Source: Protopterus annectens (Eukaryota > Chordata > Ceratodontiformes > Protopteridae). From it: DNA of 64,000 bases. The stretch covers positions 1,505,605,810-1,505,669,809 of the forward strand of contig NC_056744.1 of assembly GCF_019279795.1 (NCBI RefSeq), given 5' to 3'. The position numbers were made by a program, and so were the translations under genes. Every line of letters begins with the position of its first letter. Position 1 is the first letter of the stretch. Positions 36,776-48,361 of this stretch are shown here, piece after piece. Below the pieces are notes generated by a model. That model searched no databases. It had not been told where the DNA came from and saw nothing but the letters and a program-made list of their open reading frames with translations.

Positions 36776-38040
36776 TTAACGTTCATTAGAAATATAACTC
36801 GATATCTAATCTCTTTGAGCAACCTTAGAATAACATAAGTTGGCGTATCATCAATTGTATGGAAGCAAAACTGCCATCCTATCCCTACCCAGTGCCTACC
36901 CACTATTCCTCTGGACCAGGATGAACATAGGTTTTTTATATTACTGGAAACCATCTGAGTAACTAATCTACTAATTCTATTATTTAACAATGAAACCCCA
37001 TGCAAAAAACCTACAACTACTTCTACGTCTACAAAGCCTAATTTTGACATTCCCTACTAAACACTACTTATAGGTAACTACAGCTCTGTACATATTTATG
37101 GATATACAAATAAACTAATTGTACCCTGAGATTCTAATGTACTTCAATTCACTTCAGCTTTATATTCAGCAATAGCAAATAACATTCTAATTTGTTGTTC
37201 TATACAGTATTAAATATTAGTTGACATAGAAAGCAGACAGTTATTTAACATTTCCCAACATCCTGTATCTACTGAATAAAATGATCTAACTACTTTAATC
37301 TGCTTTGTTCTTCCCCTGCAACTTACCTACTAACATATTAATATTGAAAACCAATGCAGTTCAAAATAAAACTATAATGGCACTTTCATTTGTAATAACC
37401 ATATGTGAATAAGAGAGGAACCAAGGGGTTAAAATAAAAAAGAGAAAAAAAGCATGAAGGGAGCACAGCAAAAGGAGAAGAAATAAAAAAAATGCCTTAA
37501 ATTACACATAAAAAATAACTTCTTTTATGTTCTTTTATTATTATATGCACATTGTTTAAATCTGATCAACTAACCATTTTACATCATTTATCAGTTAGAA
37601 ATAATACCACCTATCTACAGGAATAAAGGAAAGGAGTAAAGAGAAGAGATATAGGAAAAAAAAGAGAAAACAAATATAAAAAAAAAAACTACAGTACCTT
37701 ATTCTGCCACTACACATAACCATCTCCTTTTTTAATACACAATGCATTTCCACAGTGTTTACCTGCATCACTTTGACTTCACACACTATCTTACAGTCCT
37801 TTTCCTGCAAAATAAGTCCAAACAGGTTTCTTTTTACTTCGCCAGCAGTTCCTCTTTCTTCTCAGCTATTTAAACTGTAAAGGCAGTTCAATCAACTGGA
37901 ACTACGAGATAAGAAGATAAGAAAATAAAATTCCAGGCCTGCTACAAGAAACAGAACAGACAAAGGATTTTAAAGCCTCAGATTGTCATAAATGAAACAT
38001 CCCATTATCCCTGGTGCTGCAGAAAGCCAAAATGAACTGT

Positions 38041-38928
38041 TCACATTTCTGAAGATGGGAGAGCCTTAAAAATCTTCAAAAAAGTAGGTCTTGCTTCTTT
38101 CCTTGTGCTTACAGAGTATTTAATGTCATCCACAGTAAAAATTAGGTTATTAGGATATTTCATTTGAAATCTGATATTTTTGTCAATCAGAAACTTACAA
38201 TATGGAGCCAGCATTTGTCTAGATTGCCTTATTTGTGTTGGTAAATCCTGTGCTATAGAAATTTTATTATTTTGCCACATTATAGATCCACCAGATTTTT
38301 AATAGTTAACAGTACTTTGCTCACATCTTGGTAGTTCAATATTTTAACATAAACAGGTCTGGGTATATTTGAAGCTTGAGATTCTCTGTATGCTCTATGC
38401 CCTTTCTATGACCATCTGCTTAACAACCTCAGAGTCCTTGAGCAGTATTTCGAATATTTGTGTAATAGAAGTGATCAGGTCATTATATTGAATAGATTCT
38501 GGGATCCCTCTAATGATTATATTGTTACGTCTGGATCTTGCTTCCAAGTCCAGAATTTTATTTTGCATCATTTGAATGACAGTTCCATGTGTCTCTGTTC
38601 TTTTAGTGAGCATTAATATATTGTCTTCATTGGTAGCAATTCTAGTTTCTGCTTTCTCCATTCTTTCGAGAATCCGATTACATGTGTCACTAAATGAAAG
38701 TGTTTGAGATGTTAGCTCTTTTAAGGCATCCTGTATAGGTAGCAATGCTGATTTGATTTCTTCCATTGTGACCTGTTGATCAGATTTTGTTGATGGCCCT
38801 GTTTTTGCAGTCTCTTTCTGTTTGATAGTTTTCTGTCTCTTGATTAAAGATTCTTTCTCCGGTGATTGCAAAGCTGACATCTTGGTTTTGGAAGTTGTAG
38901 TTTCCATATTTTTGTCCTCCTTTGACAT
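38041..38928 (-). pseudogene. L1 ORF1: coiled-coil RNA-binding protein
   Basis: ORF1 trimerises through a coiled coil and coats L1 RNA. From ATG 38928 (MSKEDKNMETT) a lysine-rich head leads into a coiled coil (ILERMEKAETRIATNEDNIL), then the RRM start LEARSRRNNIIIRGIPES. After shifts near 38390 come HRAYRESQASNIPRPVYVK and ILNYQDVSKVLL, and the C-terminal domain ends with KISIAQDLPTQIRQSR and SVSTRKEARPTFLK. This order is that of L1 ORF1 (Transposase_22). A GTG a few codons upstream is in frame, but the ATG is preferred. Confidence 0.85.
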
Positions 38929-39208
38929 TTCAAAATTCTGCACGAAGATTTATTTCCCAAAGAAAAGTTACAAAAGTGAGATCAATCAGTCCTTTGTTTG
39001 GTGCTCTGTTCAGAGTCAAACTGACAATCAGATCCAATCCTGCTATTACCAAGTATTTTTTTTCGATTTTTCTTTCTCAGAACCAAAAGTGACTTCTGGT
39101 CAATTAGTAATAACTGCCAATTAGTTTGTTTACTCTAAGTATAACTCCACAGGGTTGATTTTTTTCTCAGGTATTTGAAGAGCTGAAGTACTGCAGTGCT
39201 TATAGAAT

Positions 39209-39220
39209 GGCAGCCATCTT
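39209..39220 (-). promoter_or_regulatory. YY1-like site at the L1 5' end
   Basis: AAGATGGCTGCC lies 7 bp inside the L1 5' end on its sense strand. Mammalian L1 has a YY1 site (AAGATGGCGGCC) at nearly the same place, where it helps set the start of transcription. Equivalence here is inference. Confidence 0.5.
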
Positions 39221-39227
39221 TGTTCTC

Positions 39228-39242
39228 TGCAATATAAATTTT
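39228..39242. repeat. L1 target-site duplication, right copy
   Basis: TGCAATATAAATTTT, matching the left flank of the L1 and fixing its 5' end at 39227. Confidence 0.85.
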
Positions 39243-40399
39243 AATATCTGACATCTATCTAATTTTAACGAAGAACTATATTTACCTAAAAAATGTATAT
39301 ATTCCAGTTCATTCTGCTGATTTTCCTTATATCAATGAGCTTAAATGCAAGCATATGTTTCTTCACATATCTGCCCTCAACAGGTGTTATGTGATGTCTT
39401 TTCCCTCGAGAGATGTCTTCCTTATTTCCTGTAATTTTTCAATCTCCAACCAATACTGTATGTCCTTGATGGAATATTATAACTTTTCTGCTATAATATT
39501 ATTTTTTATCTTGTCTGTATGATTTAGGTGGAATATATACTGCATCCAGTGTAATTCATCAGCCTCTCATCTCTATAAATCTTCTTTGCCTATCCATAAT
39601 TTCTTCTATCTCTAGTCTGCTACTCTTTTTACTTAATATTAAAGCCTTTTTATTTCACTGTACCTCTAGTTCAATACAGAAACCCCTCTTCCCCCTTTTC
39701 TTTATAAACCTTTTATGGCTTTATGGTTCAGTAGTGTTTATGTAACATTATTATCTGTGCATTACTATTGTAAGTACACAGGGATGTAACAAGCAAATTC
39801 CATTTTGTACTCACAAGCTCTTTGTGCTACCCCCCAGGACACCTGACACTTAAAAATGGACACAATTTTCAAAATGCTGCCCCTCTAAGCACTTAATAAA
39901 TACAAACATCATTTTTAGCTGTTCACCCTAAAACTATTAAAACTATTTTTCTTAAATTAGCAATATTGCACCTGTTGTTAAAGACATTCATTTAGGCAGT
40001 TGCAGACATAATATGACCTGAAAAAAGCCATGTTGATGTGATGCTCAGAAAAAAACATGTTCTCAGTAGAGTACAAAAAGTGTGACTAGCTACACCCTTA
40101 TGAGTACACATCAGTACCCTATCCTGTTTTCTCCAGTTCACTATTTCATTAGTGTTCCAAACTAATAAGTGAAATTATGACATAATAAAGCTTATCTTTT
40201 ATCCTAGTTGCATGTTCTACCTGTTTTTTTCTGCTGCAAACTGTCCCTTCACAATCTGTTTCTGTCTGTTTTTTGTCACTTTATATATTTTTTGTGTAAT
40301 ATTGTCTGAAAGGAACTTGACATTTTTGTTAGCTATCAATCTGAGTGCCCAAATCTTTTACTACTGACTGCATGCTTAGGATGTTGTTATTAATGTGAT
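39243..40399. other. No gene recognised
   Basis: A/T-rich sequence with no supported gene or repeat. Confidence 0.4.
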
Positions 40400-41610
40400 A
40401 ATGTATGGGGATGTCACTCTCCCCAAAGGGGATGATGATGCATTTTTTTTGTATTCAGCCTGAGGCCATGTTTCTGGCACCAGTCATTTGTTTTGTTGAG
40501 ACCCTCTTGGAGGATGTCCACATCACTAGGGGAATTAATGACAGCACTCAGCTTGCAGTCATTTGCAAACTTGGTCAGCCATAGCCCACTGGTTTTGGCC
40601 TGCACCTCAGAAAAGTATACTCCATATAACAGAGGCCCCAAGACCAAACCCTGGGATATGCCACTCCATACGGGTCTACTGCTTGAGGTGGCTTCCCATA
40701 TTTTGACTAGGTGTGTTCTATCAGTGAGCCAGTTAGCTACCCATCTGGTAACATATGAATTGATGACTAGTTGAGAGGGTTTATCTATTATGCCCAAGTG
40801 GGGAATAGTATCAAAGGCTTTGGCCAGGTCAAGGTAGGTGGTGTGCACTGACTTCCCCTCGTCCATGGCTTTGATGACTCTCTCAAAAAAGTTGACCAAA
40901 TTTAACAGACATGACCGCCCTTTGGTGATGCCAAACTATGTGGGATCAAGTGTTTGGAGGTTGAAATGTCCTTTTTAATGAGGTCCATGATAATCCATCC
41001 CATGGCCTTGCAGATCAGGCTAGTTAGGATGATGGGTCTATAATTATATGGATCGGTGGACGCTACACCTTTGTGTAAAGGGATGACAGTGGCTGTCCTC
41101 CACTCAGCTGGGACAAAGCTGGTACTCAGGCTTTGGTTGATTAGGGCACCTAATGGAGCTGCAGGGTCCTGCCTGAATTCATGTAGGATGCAGCTTGGGA
41201 TGTTATCGGCTCCCAAGGAGGCTGTATTTTTTGCCTTTGTGAGAGCAGTGATAACCTGATTCCTAGATATAAGGGGAAGGGGCCAGGTACTGGGAATGTC
41301 CTGATTTACTGATGGGGGACAGAGGGGTGAAGTTTTCACTGAATCTGTCAGCCAGCAAGTTTGCTATGTCTCCAACATTTGTATATGTGGTGTCCTTGAC
41401 CACCAGTTCAGAACAGATCTGGGTGCTACCTTTGAGATTACGGATATATGTGAAGAAGGCCTAATGACTGTCTCTAGCAGATGTGGCCAATTTGGACTTA
41501 ATGTTTGCTTTGGAGGATTTCACTAGTGCTCTTATTTGCTTATTTAGGCAAGTAGAGATTGCTTCCAATTGGGCACCTGCTCCTTCTTGGTCCAGGACAT
41601 CTGAATGTCA
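40400..41610 (-). mobile_element. CR1 LINE copy B, reverse transcriptase fragment
   Basis: The minus strand shows a linker remnant, then TKAKNTASLGADNIPSCILH, ALINQSLSTSFVPAEWRTA, YNYRPIILTSLICKAMGW, YLDLAKAFDTIPHLGIID (motif A), LGPLLYGVYFSEVQAKT, LTKFANDCKLSAVI (motif C, with N in place of the first D) and DVDILQEGLNKTNDWCQKHG. One frame change separates the two long open parts near 40900. The copy is cut at both ends; the 3' side stops at CCCCAAAGGGGATGATGATG. Confidence 0.8.
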
Positions 41611-44600
41611 CGTGCACCATAGGGGATGTTATACTCGATATAACTACATTGAAGGCTGAAGCCTAAATTCTCCCTTCGGCAAAATGGTGTCAGTGTCCCC
41701 AAAGATGTGTGCAGTTATATTAGCAAAGTATGAGTTCCTATGTGTTGACCTGAGATAATCCTCAGTCTGTGCACTATTACACCACCAAAGGTTTGTATCC
41801 AGCAGTATGTGACAGAATGATGTAATATATTTCCGTATTAATAGTATGTGTGTAACTGTGTGCTACAATGTCTTAACCCACCATGTGTGGTACATATGTC
41901 CCATTATCCTCCTTATGTCTCCACTTTTCTACTGTTTCTTGATCCAAATTAAAAACACTTTATTGTACACAGCAATACATCTAAAGCGTACAGATGTTCA
42001 AAGGGTCCACCGTTCTGCATCTTAATTTGTGGTGAACTCACAATGTGGTAAGGCCATACATTCACTTTTTGAAATTTTATTATTCTAGCAAAAGTGTAAG
42101 TTTATAAGTGCATTATTTAAAAAAGCTGTCCTAAATGTTTGGCTTTTCTCACCCATTATGCTTAGCCTTTGTATGTACCTGTATGTATGTTCTTATTTCT
42201 ATCCATTTTTTCATAAAAAAATTCTTTGTTTAAGACGGAGGGTACAGTGTGCTGAAATGTGCTTTTTCTAAAAGTAGTAGTAAGCCTTCTCCTGTGGTTT
42301 GAGTAAATAATGCAATGGTCTGTAACTTGCTGCCCTGGTAAGCCGTGAGTTTGTATATTTATACATTTTGCATGACTATGATTCTACTGTCATAATGATG
42401 ACTGCATTATGCATCCCATGTGTCTGTGTATATCTAGTGGCATCAAATATTAAAAATAATGTGGCAGACTGCAACACTTTTTTATCAAATGACAGGCACA
42501 TATATGCGCTGTTCCACACATATGATGTAATACCTTCAAATACACACTATCTCACAATTGCACTAAGACGTCTTCTATGGAGCATTCAATCTGCACAATA
42601 TCATGGGGCATAGGCAAAGTGTGACACTGAAGAGGGCCACATTTTTAAGGTTTCACACTCCAACTTAGGGAATCCATACTCATTACAATAGGAGACTGGT
42701 GTAATCCCTTCAAGTCTCTTCTTCGTAACACAACCAATAAGCCTCTTTTTGTGGGGTCAATGGTTGATATACACATCTTTCTGAGATCTTCCCTGGCATG
42801 TGTTCAAGTCTAGCAAGATACAAATACTGAGTATATCAGTGGTTGCTCACAGGCATTACTTATTTTCAAAAAAATAATTATCTGCATTCCATGGCTTCAT
42901 ACATTTATGAATTACTGTAATTGTTTTGTTCACACTCTAGGGCTTTTTAGGACATAAGGGCGTATATAACATTTCTTAATGTGTAAAATGCTGCACAATC
43001 ATCAGCAAGTGTGAGTGTGGCTTTGTAAAGAGACTTTCTTGTGTGTTTCTGTTGGTTAGTTGATGCTATAATGGTCTTTGCTGTAATTCCTTGTGAGCAA
43101 GCCCAGTATAATGGTATAATGGATACATAACTTTTAGCAAAAAAAAACTTTAAGTAATGAATGTCACGAAATATTTGCTGTCATTTTTTTTTTGTTAAGA
43201 ATTAATTGCCAATGTCTAGGCAATGGAGTTTGTGACCTATGGGTAGAGCGCAACATTTGTCAGTGGCCAGTGTACATTTGGTGCATTTGCAATGTAAGTC
43301 TAGAACAGGTCCTTTAGTAATACACACTAACGCTTCACCTGGGTGTATTGAATGTTACTGTAGTGTCATACAGTTCTTACTATTTTCAACAAGGCTCATT
43401 TCAGGGCTATTTATCAATTAAAATATACTGCATTCACAACTGTACTTTAATACACTGATTCAAGTCATCATATCTGGTGTGGCACTTGCACCAAGAACGA
43501 CATGTCATATCACTGATTATAGTAACACAAATGCATCATAGTTGCATATAATTCCAGCCTGGTATTTGCTACATTTTCTCATTTGCTGATGTATTAACAG
43601 CAAAATATTGGCATGCACTTTTTTATTTTGTCCATGTCTTTTGGGGACTACCCCATTGTGATATACAACAAACTACAGTCTATGCAAACTGATATACATC
43701 ATGACATTCACAAACACAACCCATGTGTCAGGGAGCTGACTATACTTGACTTATACCATGACTTATGTACATGTTCATATATGCACACTATCATGACTCA
43801 TTTTGCATATACATATGTCAAATTTGCTGTAGTTAGACAAATGATAACGTGGATATCAGATCATTATTCTGTTTATATCCTGGTCAATGTGATACATCTG
43901 TATTATGTGTCAGGTCATTCTGTATTTTGCTACACACAAACACAGCATGCATGAACAGTCACTAACTTTCTACCATTCACAACATGTGGCTTACTTAAAA
44001 AATGCTTTTTTATCACTTAATACTGTTATTGAAATGAATGCACAGGTGTCCCTGATTCTTCTCTATATTTCCATATTGTCACAGGTGTGTACTCTCCTCT
44101 AACAAATATCAATATTGTTTTCTTTAACCTGTATGCCTGTTCTAACATCAGTCGTGGCTACAAATTATCTTTGATCACTCCCACAATGTACATTCCAATG
44201 GCAGAGAACTTTAATATACCTGCCATACAGGTGTAACTAGACATTTTCAATACAATGATGTGAGTAACCCAAGTATTACTGAGCAGGCTACTGAACTTAC
44301 ATAGCGGCAAATGTGCATTTAGGCTTTATGATTGTAATTATACTAATGCTCATCATTTACATTAATATACCATACATGTTTATCTAACATATGTTTAAAT
44401 GTACAATAACCTTCCTATGGTTACATGTGACAACAAATGACAAAGAAATTTCTCTTTCTGATGTGCATGAGACAACAGCTGTAGGGTTCATTTATTTTTG
44501 TTTATACATGATGAAGTTGAGAATACCGAACACTGTATGTTACAAATGATAACTTTTCTAAATACACATCTAGTATGCAATAACTGCAGAATATGCACAT

Positions 44601-44899
44601 ATCTACTAATTATCTACTGTATTTTGTTAATGTTATCTCAGTTCAGCATTTTAATATTATTTATCACATTAATTCCCCTTTGTTACACTGCGGCTTTGTG
44701 TCCCTCTTACATCCTTTGTCAGTATTTCTGTTTTTATTTATGTATATTGGTTAATAAAGTGAACAGGATCACTTTTTATTCAAGCAATATAAATAATTTA
44801 TGGCAAAAATGTTCTTTGTCCACTACTCAGACTTAATTATCTGAGTACAGTTTCTCTGTTTAGCTTTCCCTGCATTTTAATTATTTCATTACAATTGCT
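41611..44899. other. No gene recognised
   Basis: About 3.3 kb of A/T-rich sequence with short frames lacking known motifs. Part of the right end may be the outer edge of the second Harbinger unit. No polyadenylation, splice or promoter signal could be tied to a gene. Confidence 0.4.
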
Positions 44900-46041
44900 G
44901 TCGCATGCACAGTGCAAACACAGAAGTATCCATGGCATGCAAATCACCTCATAAACAGGTAAATTTCATGCAAATGAGGGAAGCAGAGCGATCCAGCAAG
45001 CAGATAGGCAGACCTGAACACCCCGTGTTGGTGTTCATAGTGCACATGGAAAAATTCCATGTACAGGATTTTATACAGAGAACAGGAGCTGTAAAAACAT
45101 ATGTAGATGGACATAAATGGCATTGCATACACAGATATGAGCATAGCTATCCACTGTGTGTCCAAAACCATATGGGAAATAAGTTAAAATATATTTTTTT
45201 TAATGATCTGGGTATGTTGACACGGCGCACCACAGTGAGCAAACATGCTTTTATGAAAAAAAATAGAGTGGAAAAAACAAATTTATTAGCTTGTGACAAT
45301 AATGTATTATAGGACCCTGCATGGAGTATCTACAATGGTGGAATGGTGCTGTTGCTAATGAGGCAAGGCCTGGAACCATGTAGTTTCCAGGTTATGTGCA
45401 TGGATCCCTGTGCAAATGAGGTGTGGTTACTGAATAGTACAAAAGGGTATCTGTGTCCGCAAATCCCATCTGTGTAGTCACAGAACCATGTTGGTGTCCA
45501 GAGAAGAGGTAGCTGATATCAATGGGGAGGGGGTGTCTGAGGACTTGTAAGCTCATGGGAGCTCAGCGATGCCTGTTTGCACAGTGTGCTGCTGAGCTGA
45601 GCAAGAGAGGGGTGTGTACAGTTTCTGCTAAGGTATGTTTACCTTTGGGGGATGTGTTTCATCGTGTTTGCATGTTTTTGTATGGTGCACCGCCTTGCTG
45701 AGTGTGACCTTTCATGAGGGTATGTGCAATGTTGCTGAGCATTGTTTACCTTCACGGAACGTGTTTGCAGGGTACACCACAGTGCTGAGCGAGGAAGGCT
45801 ATAAAAAAATGGCTAAGAAAGCCAATGATATATTAATTACTGATGACCCCTGTTTCACTTAGACCGGGGCCATTAACAGTCCTTAATGATGTACTTGGCA
45901 GGTGGAATGCATCACAGGTAGTCAATTACACAGGCTGCACCTACTCCAGAGCACTATAAAGGTTGTATACACCCTACAATCTGATTTCAACCCCATAATC
46001 TGCAACAGTAGAGTACAGACTTGGGATTGTTAACTGAAGGA
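44900..46041 (+). promoter_or_regulatory. Upstream region of the second Harbinger transposase
   Basis: It aligns in order with 12841-13990 on the other strand (GCAAATCACCTCAT, ATGCAAATGAGG, GGCGCACCACAG, GTAAGCTCATGGGAGCTC, GGCAGGTGGAATGCATCA, CAATTACACA). Since two inserted copies share it, it is transposon sequence. The outer terminus was not identified. Confidence 0.6.
45955..45960 (+). promoter_or_regulatory. TATA box of the second Harbinger transposase
   Basis: TATAAA 82 bp upstream of ATG 46042, in the context CACTATAAA with ACACCCTACAA downstream, aligned with the TATAAA at 12935-12940. Confidence 0.6.
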
Positions 46042-46840
46042 ATGCTAGGGGCTGCTGCAGGTCTGCTACATTTGTATGTGCTAGATGCTGAGGTCAATGC
46101 TGCAACTGCTGCTGCTGACAATATGCCTAGACTGAGCAGGAGAAGAGTGTTCAAGCCCAGGGTAACCTTCAACGAGCTACATAAGCTGGAGACTGTAGAG
46201 CACTACAGGGTGGACAGGGACATACAAGAACTCACTGCGGTCTGCCGCCCTCAGCTCAGACTCCGAGCCAACAGAAGGGAACCCATCCCAGTGGAAACAA
46301 AGGTATGTGTAACTCTTAGAATACAAGCTACAGGTACTTTCCAAAGACCAGCTGGGGACATGATGGGCTTCTCGCAGGCATCTGCATCCAGGGTACTCCA
46401 TCAGTTCCTGGATGCCATGCTACCACATGGCAGTGGGCACATTTATTTTCCCCTCACTCCTGAGTTGAAGGTCAGCAGTATGCAACATGTCTACCATGTA
46501 GCACACTACCCTGAGGTACTGGGTGCCATAGATTGCATTCATGTACACGTCAAGGCACCACCCAGTGAGGAGGGTAGAATCTACATCACCCACAAGGGGT
46601 ATCACTCCATCAACTGCCAGGTCAGGTACAATGCCCAAAGCATTATCATGAATTTGTGTGCTGGCAGCCCTGGCAGTTATCACCACTCCCATATCACCAT
46701 ATTTTTGCTGGGGGACATCCCTCACGTCTATTTACTGGGGGATGCTGGCTACGCACTGGAACCGTGGATGATGACACCCATCAAAAATGCACACATCTAC
46801 TGAAAAGCACCATAATGAGACACATGCACCTTCACATGGT
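46042..46840 (+). pseudogene. PIF/Harbinger transposase, second copy, truncated
   Basis: From ATG 46042 (MLGAAAGLLHLYVLDAEV, aligned with MLEAAAALLHQYVLE in the first copy) the frame stays open to 46803. It shows RRRVFKPRVTFNELHKLE, VEHYRVDRD, a helix-turn-helix region (GTFQRPAGDMMGFSQASAS), LGAIDCIHVHVKAP (first D) and YLLGDAGYALEPWMMTP (second D). A shift at the end moves NAHTSTEKHHNETHA to another frame. The homology then stops next to MITE C, and the part with the catalytic E (present in copy one) is missing. An in-frame TTG lies upstream, but the conserved ATG is the better start. It converges with the Myb-like gene at 50205-52312. Confidence 0.85.
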
Positions 46841-46841
46841 C

Positions 46842-47093
46842 GACATTTCACAATGTCGAAACCAATATGGCCGAGACCATATGATCGACATTTGAAATGT
46901 CGACCATGGGGAACCGGCATCTCTGAACAGTGCGGAATGGAAAGATTTCCATTTCCACACTGTAGTGCAATCTCGGTGTTGGTATATTAAAGTTACAGGG
47001 GTGTGGGGGGCATAGCCCCCCTGCTAGCATATTTAAAGTTAAGGTTTTTGGTCTACTTGTATGTTTGACATTTCAAATGTCGATCATATGGTC

Positions 47094-47128
<35 letters not shown>
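46842..47128. mobile_element. Foldback MITE C, (TA)n/(TG)n end
   Basis: The inverted ends share GACCATATGATCGACATTTG (46879-46898 and, as its complement, about 47070-47091). Further palindromes of the type CGACATTT-AAATGTCG lie in both arms. The centre has GGGGGGCATAGCCCCCC (47005-47021) and, read on the minus strand, CACACCCCTGTAACTTTAAT followed by ACCAACACCGAGATTGCAC, the core also found in MITE A and B. It lies where the transposase homology ends. A (TG)n and G-run tract follows on the right. Confidence 0.6.
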
Positions 47129-47129
<1 letters not shown>

Positions 47130-47140
47130 GGGGGGGGGGA
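47101..47140. repeat. (TG)n and G-run
   Basis: TG repeats at 47102-47128 are followed by a run of ten G at the edge of MITE C. Confidence 0.85.
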
Positions 47141-47559
47141 TGTATGAATTACACCACATACTCTCAGAATGCTGAAGTTATCTGCACTCACACATCAAAA
47201 CAGTTGCCCAAAGGAACCAAACCAAGGACGCGACAGTGCATAATCCACTCACCCACAGACCCTTGTGTCTGCGGAATGTCACCATACAGACAGACACAGG
47301 TGAGCTGGTGGTGTAATGTCTAATGTTTTCAATGGATGCCTTCAACAAGGCATACTGTCTCTGGCCACATGTTTACCTTTTTAACTGCAAGCAGCCACAT
47401 ATGGCCATGCTTGAAACTGTACACACATAGCATAGCATAGCAGAGCATGGATATTAACAGGTATTCCACTCCTAGGACATTAGATACAGTAACAGTACCA
47501 AGCAATATCACTCTGCAGGCCACACGTGCTGTCTAACACAAAGCTACTTTGCATACTCC
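47129..47559. other. No gene recognised
   Basis: The expected remainder of the transposase (the catalytic E region) is not found here. Nothing else is recognised. Confidence 0.4.
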
Positions 47560-48290
47560 ACAAGTACTGTTTCTACAATCACATATACAACAGATGTAAC
47601 CTGTGGCATGTCCGATAAGTGCTGCGAGCTATAGTGTGTAATAGTTAATGGTAGGAGATCTAATCTCACATCAGCCAAGTCTGTGTGTGTGTGTGTAAAT
47701 ATATTCCCTTGCAGCACTACAGACATGCCCATATGGGCTATCCCTGTGTAATAGTTATTCATTTTATGGCCTTGTAACTAGCTGCTGGCCTCTAAATTGT
47801 CCTCCTCTACAAGGCCTGCTGATGTCATCCACTTTAACAGCACTGGCTGTCAATCTAATATCAGATACACTCTGTGGTGAAATATCATCAGCAATAGTGT
47901 GTACCGGTATAGATGCAGGGGTTCTAATCTCACAGCAGCCAACTGTGTGTGTGTATAAATATATCCTCTTGCAGCACTATGGACATGTCCTGATGGGCTA
48001 TCCCTTTCCCTCCTCTACAAGGCCTGCTGATGTCATTCACCTTAAGAGTGCTGTCTGACAGTCTAACATCTGATAAACTACATGGCACATGCAATAAGTA
48101 TTGCAAGCTATAGTGTGTAATAGTAGATAAGTAGGGGGTTCTAATCTCCCATCTGGGAACTCTGTGTGTGTAAATATATCCCCTTGCAGCACTATGGATA
48201 TGCTCATATGGGGTATCCTTGTGCAATGGTTATGCATTTTATGGCCCTGTAACTAGCTGCTGGCCCTAAATTGCCCTCCTCTACATAATC
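47560..48290 (+). repeat. Tandem array 3 of a second tRNA-like unit (three units)
   Basis: Three head-to-tail units of about 210-300 bp share GCAAGCTATAGTGTGTAATA or relatives (47626, 47893, 48108), a box-B-like GGTTCTAATCTC, a TGTGTGTG run, AAATATATCC-CTTGCAGCACTA, and CTGTAACTAGCTGCTGGCC. The piece CCTCCTCTACAAGGCCTGCTGATGTCAT occurs at two unit joints (about 47800 and 48012) and in part at 48276. The unit differs from arrays 1 and 2. It looks like a SINE turned into a short satellite. Confidence 0.6.
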
Positions 48291-48361
48291 ATAACTGATA
48301 TCCACCACCTGTCTTACTCGGACACAGGATATTTGTAGATGTGTCAACTCCATCACCACAC

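Larger units (their letters stand above)
32699..39227 (-). mobile_element. Nearly full-length L1-group LINE (about 6.5 kb)
   Basis: The element has target-site duplications TGCAATATAAATTTT at 32684-32698 and 39228-39242. On the minus strand it starts GAGAACAAAGATGGCTGCC and holds ORF1, a long spacer, ORF2 and a 3' untranslated region ending in an A-rich tail. Both ORFs are interrupted several times, so the copy is dead but complete from end to end. The spacer between ORF1 and ORF2 (about 36776-38040) is roughly 1.26 kb, much longer than in mammalian L1, and has no convincing frame. Confidence 0.88.

Noticed and set aside
36763-37050. 95-codon frame just upstream of L1 ORF2
   Set aside because: It overlaps the ORF2 start in another frame, lacks any motif and lies in the L1 spacer.
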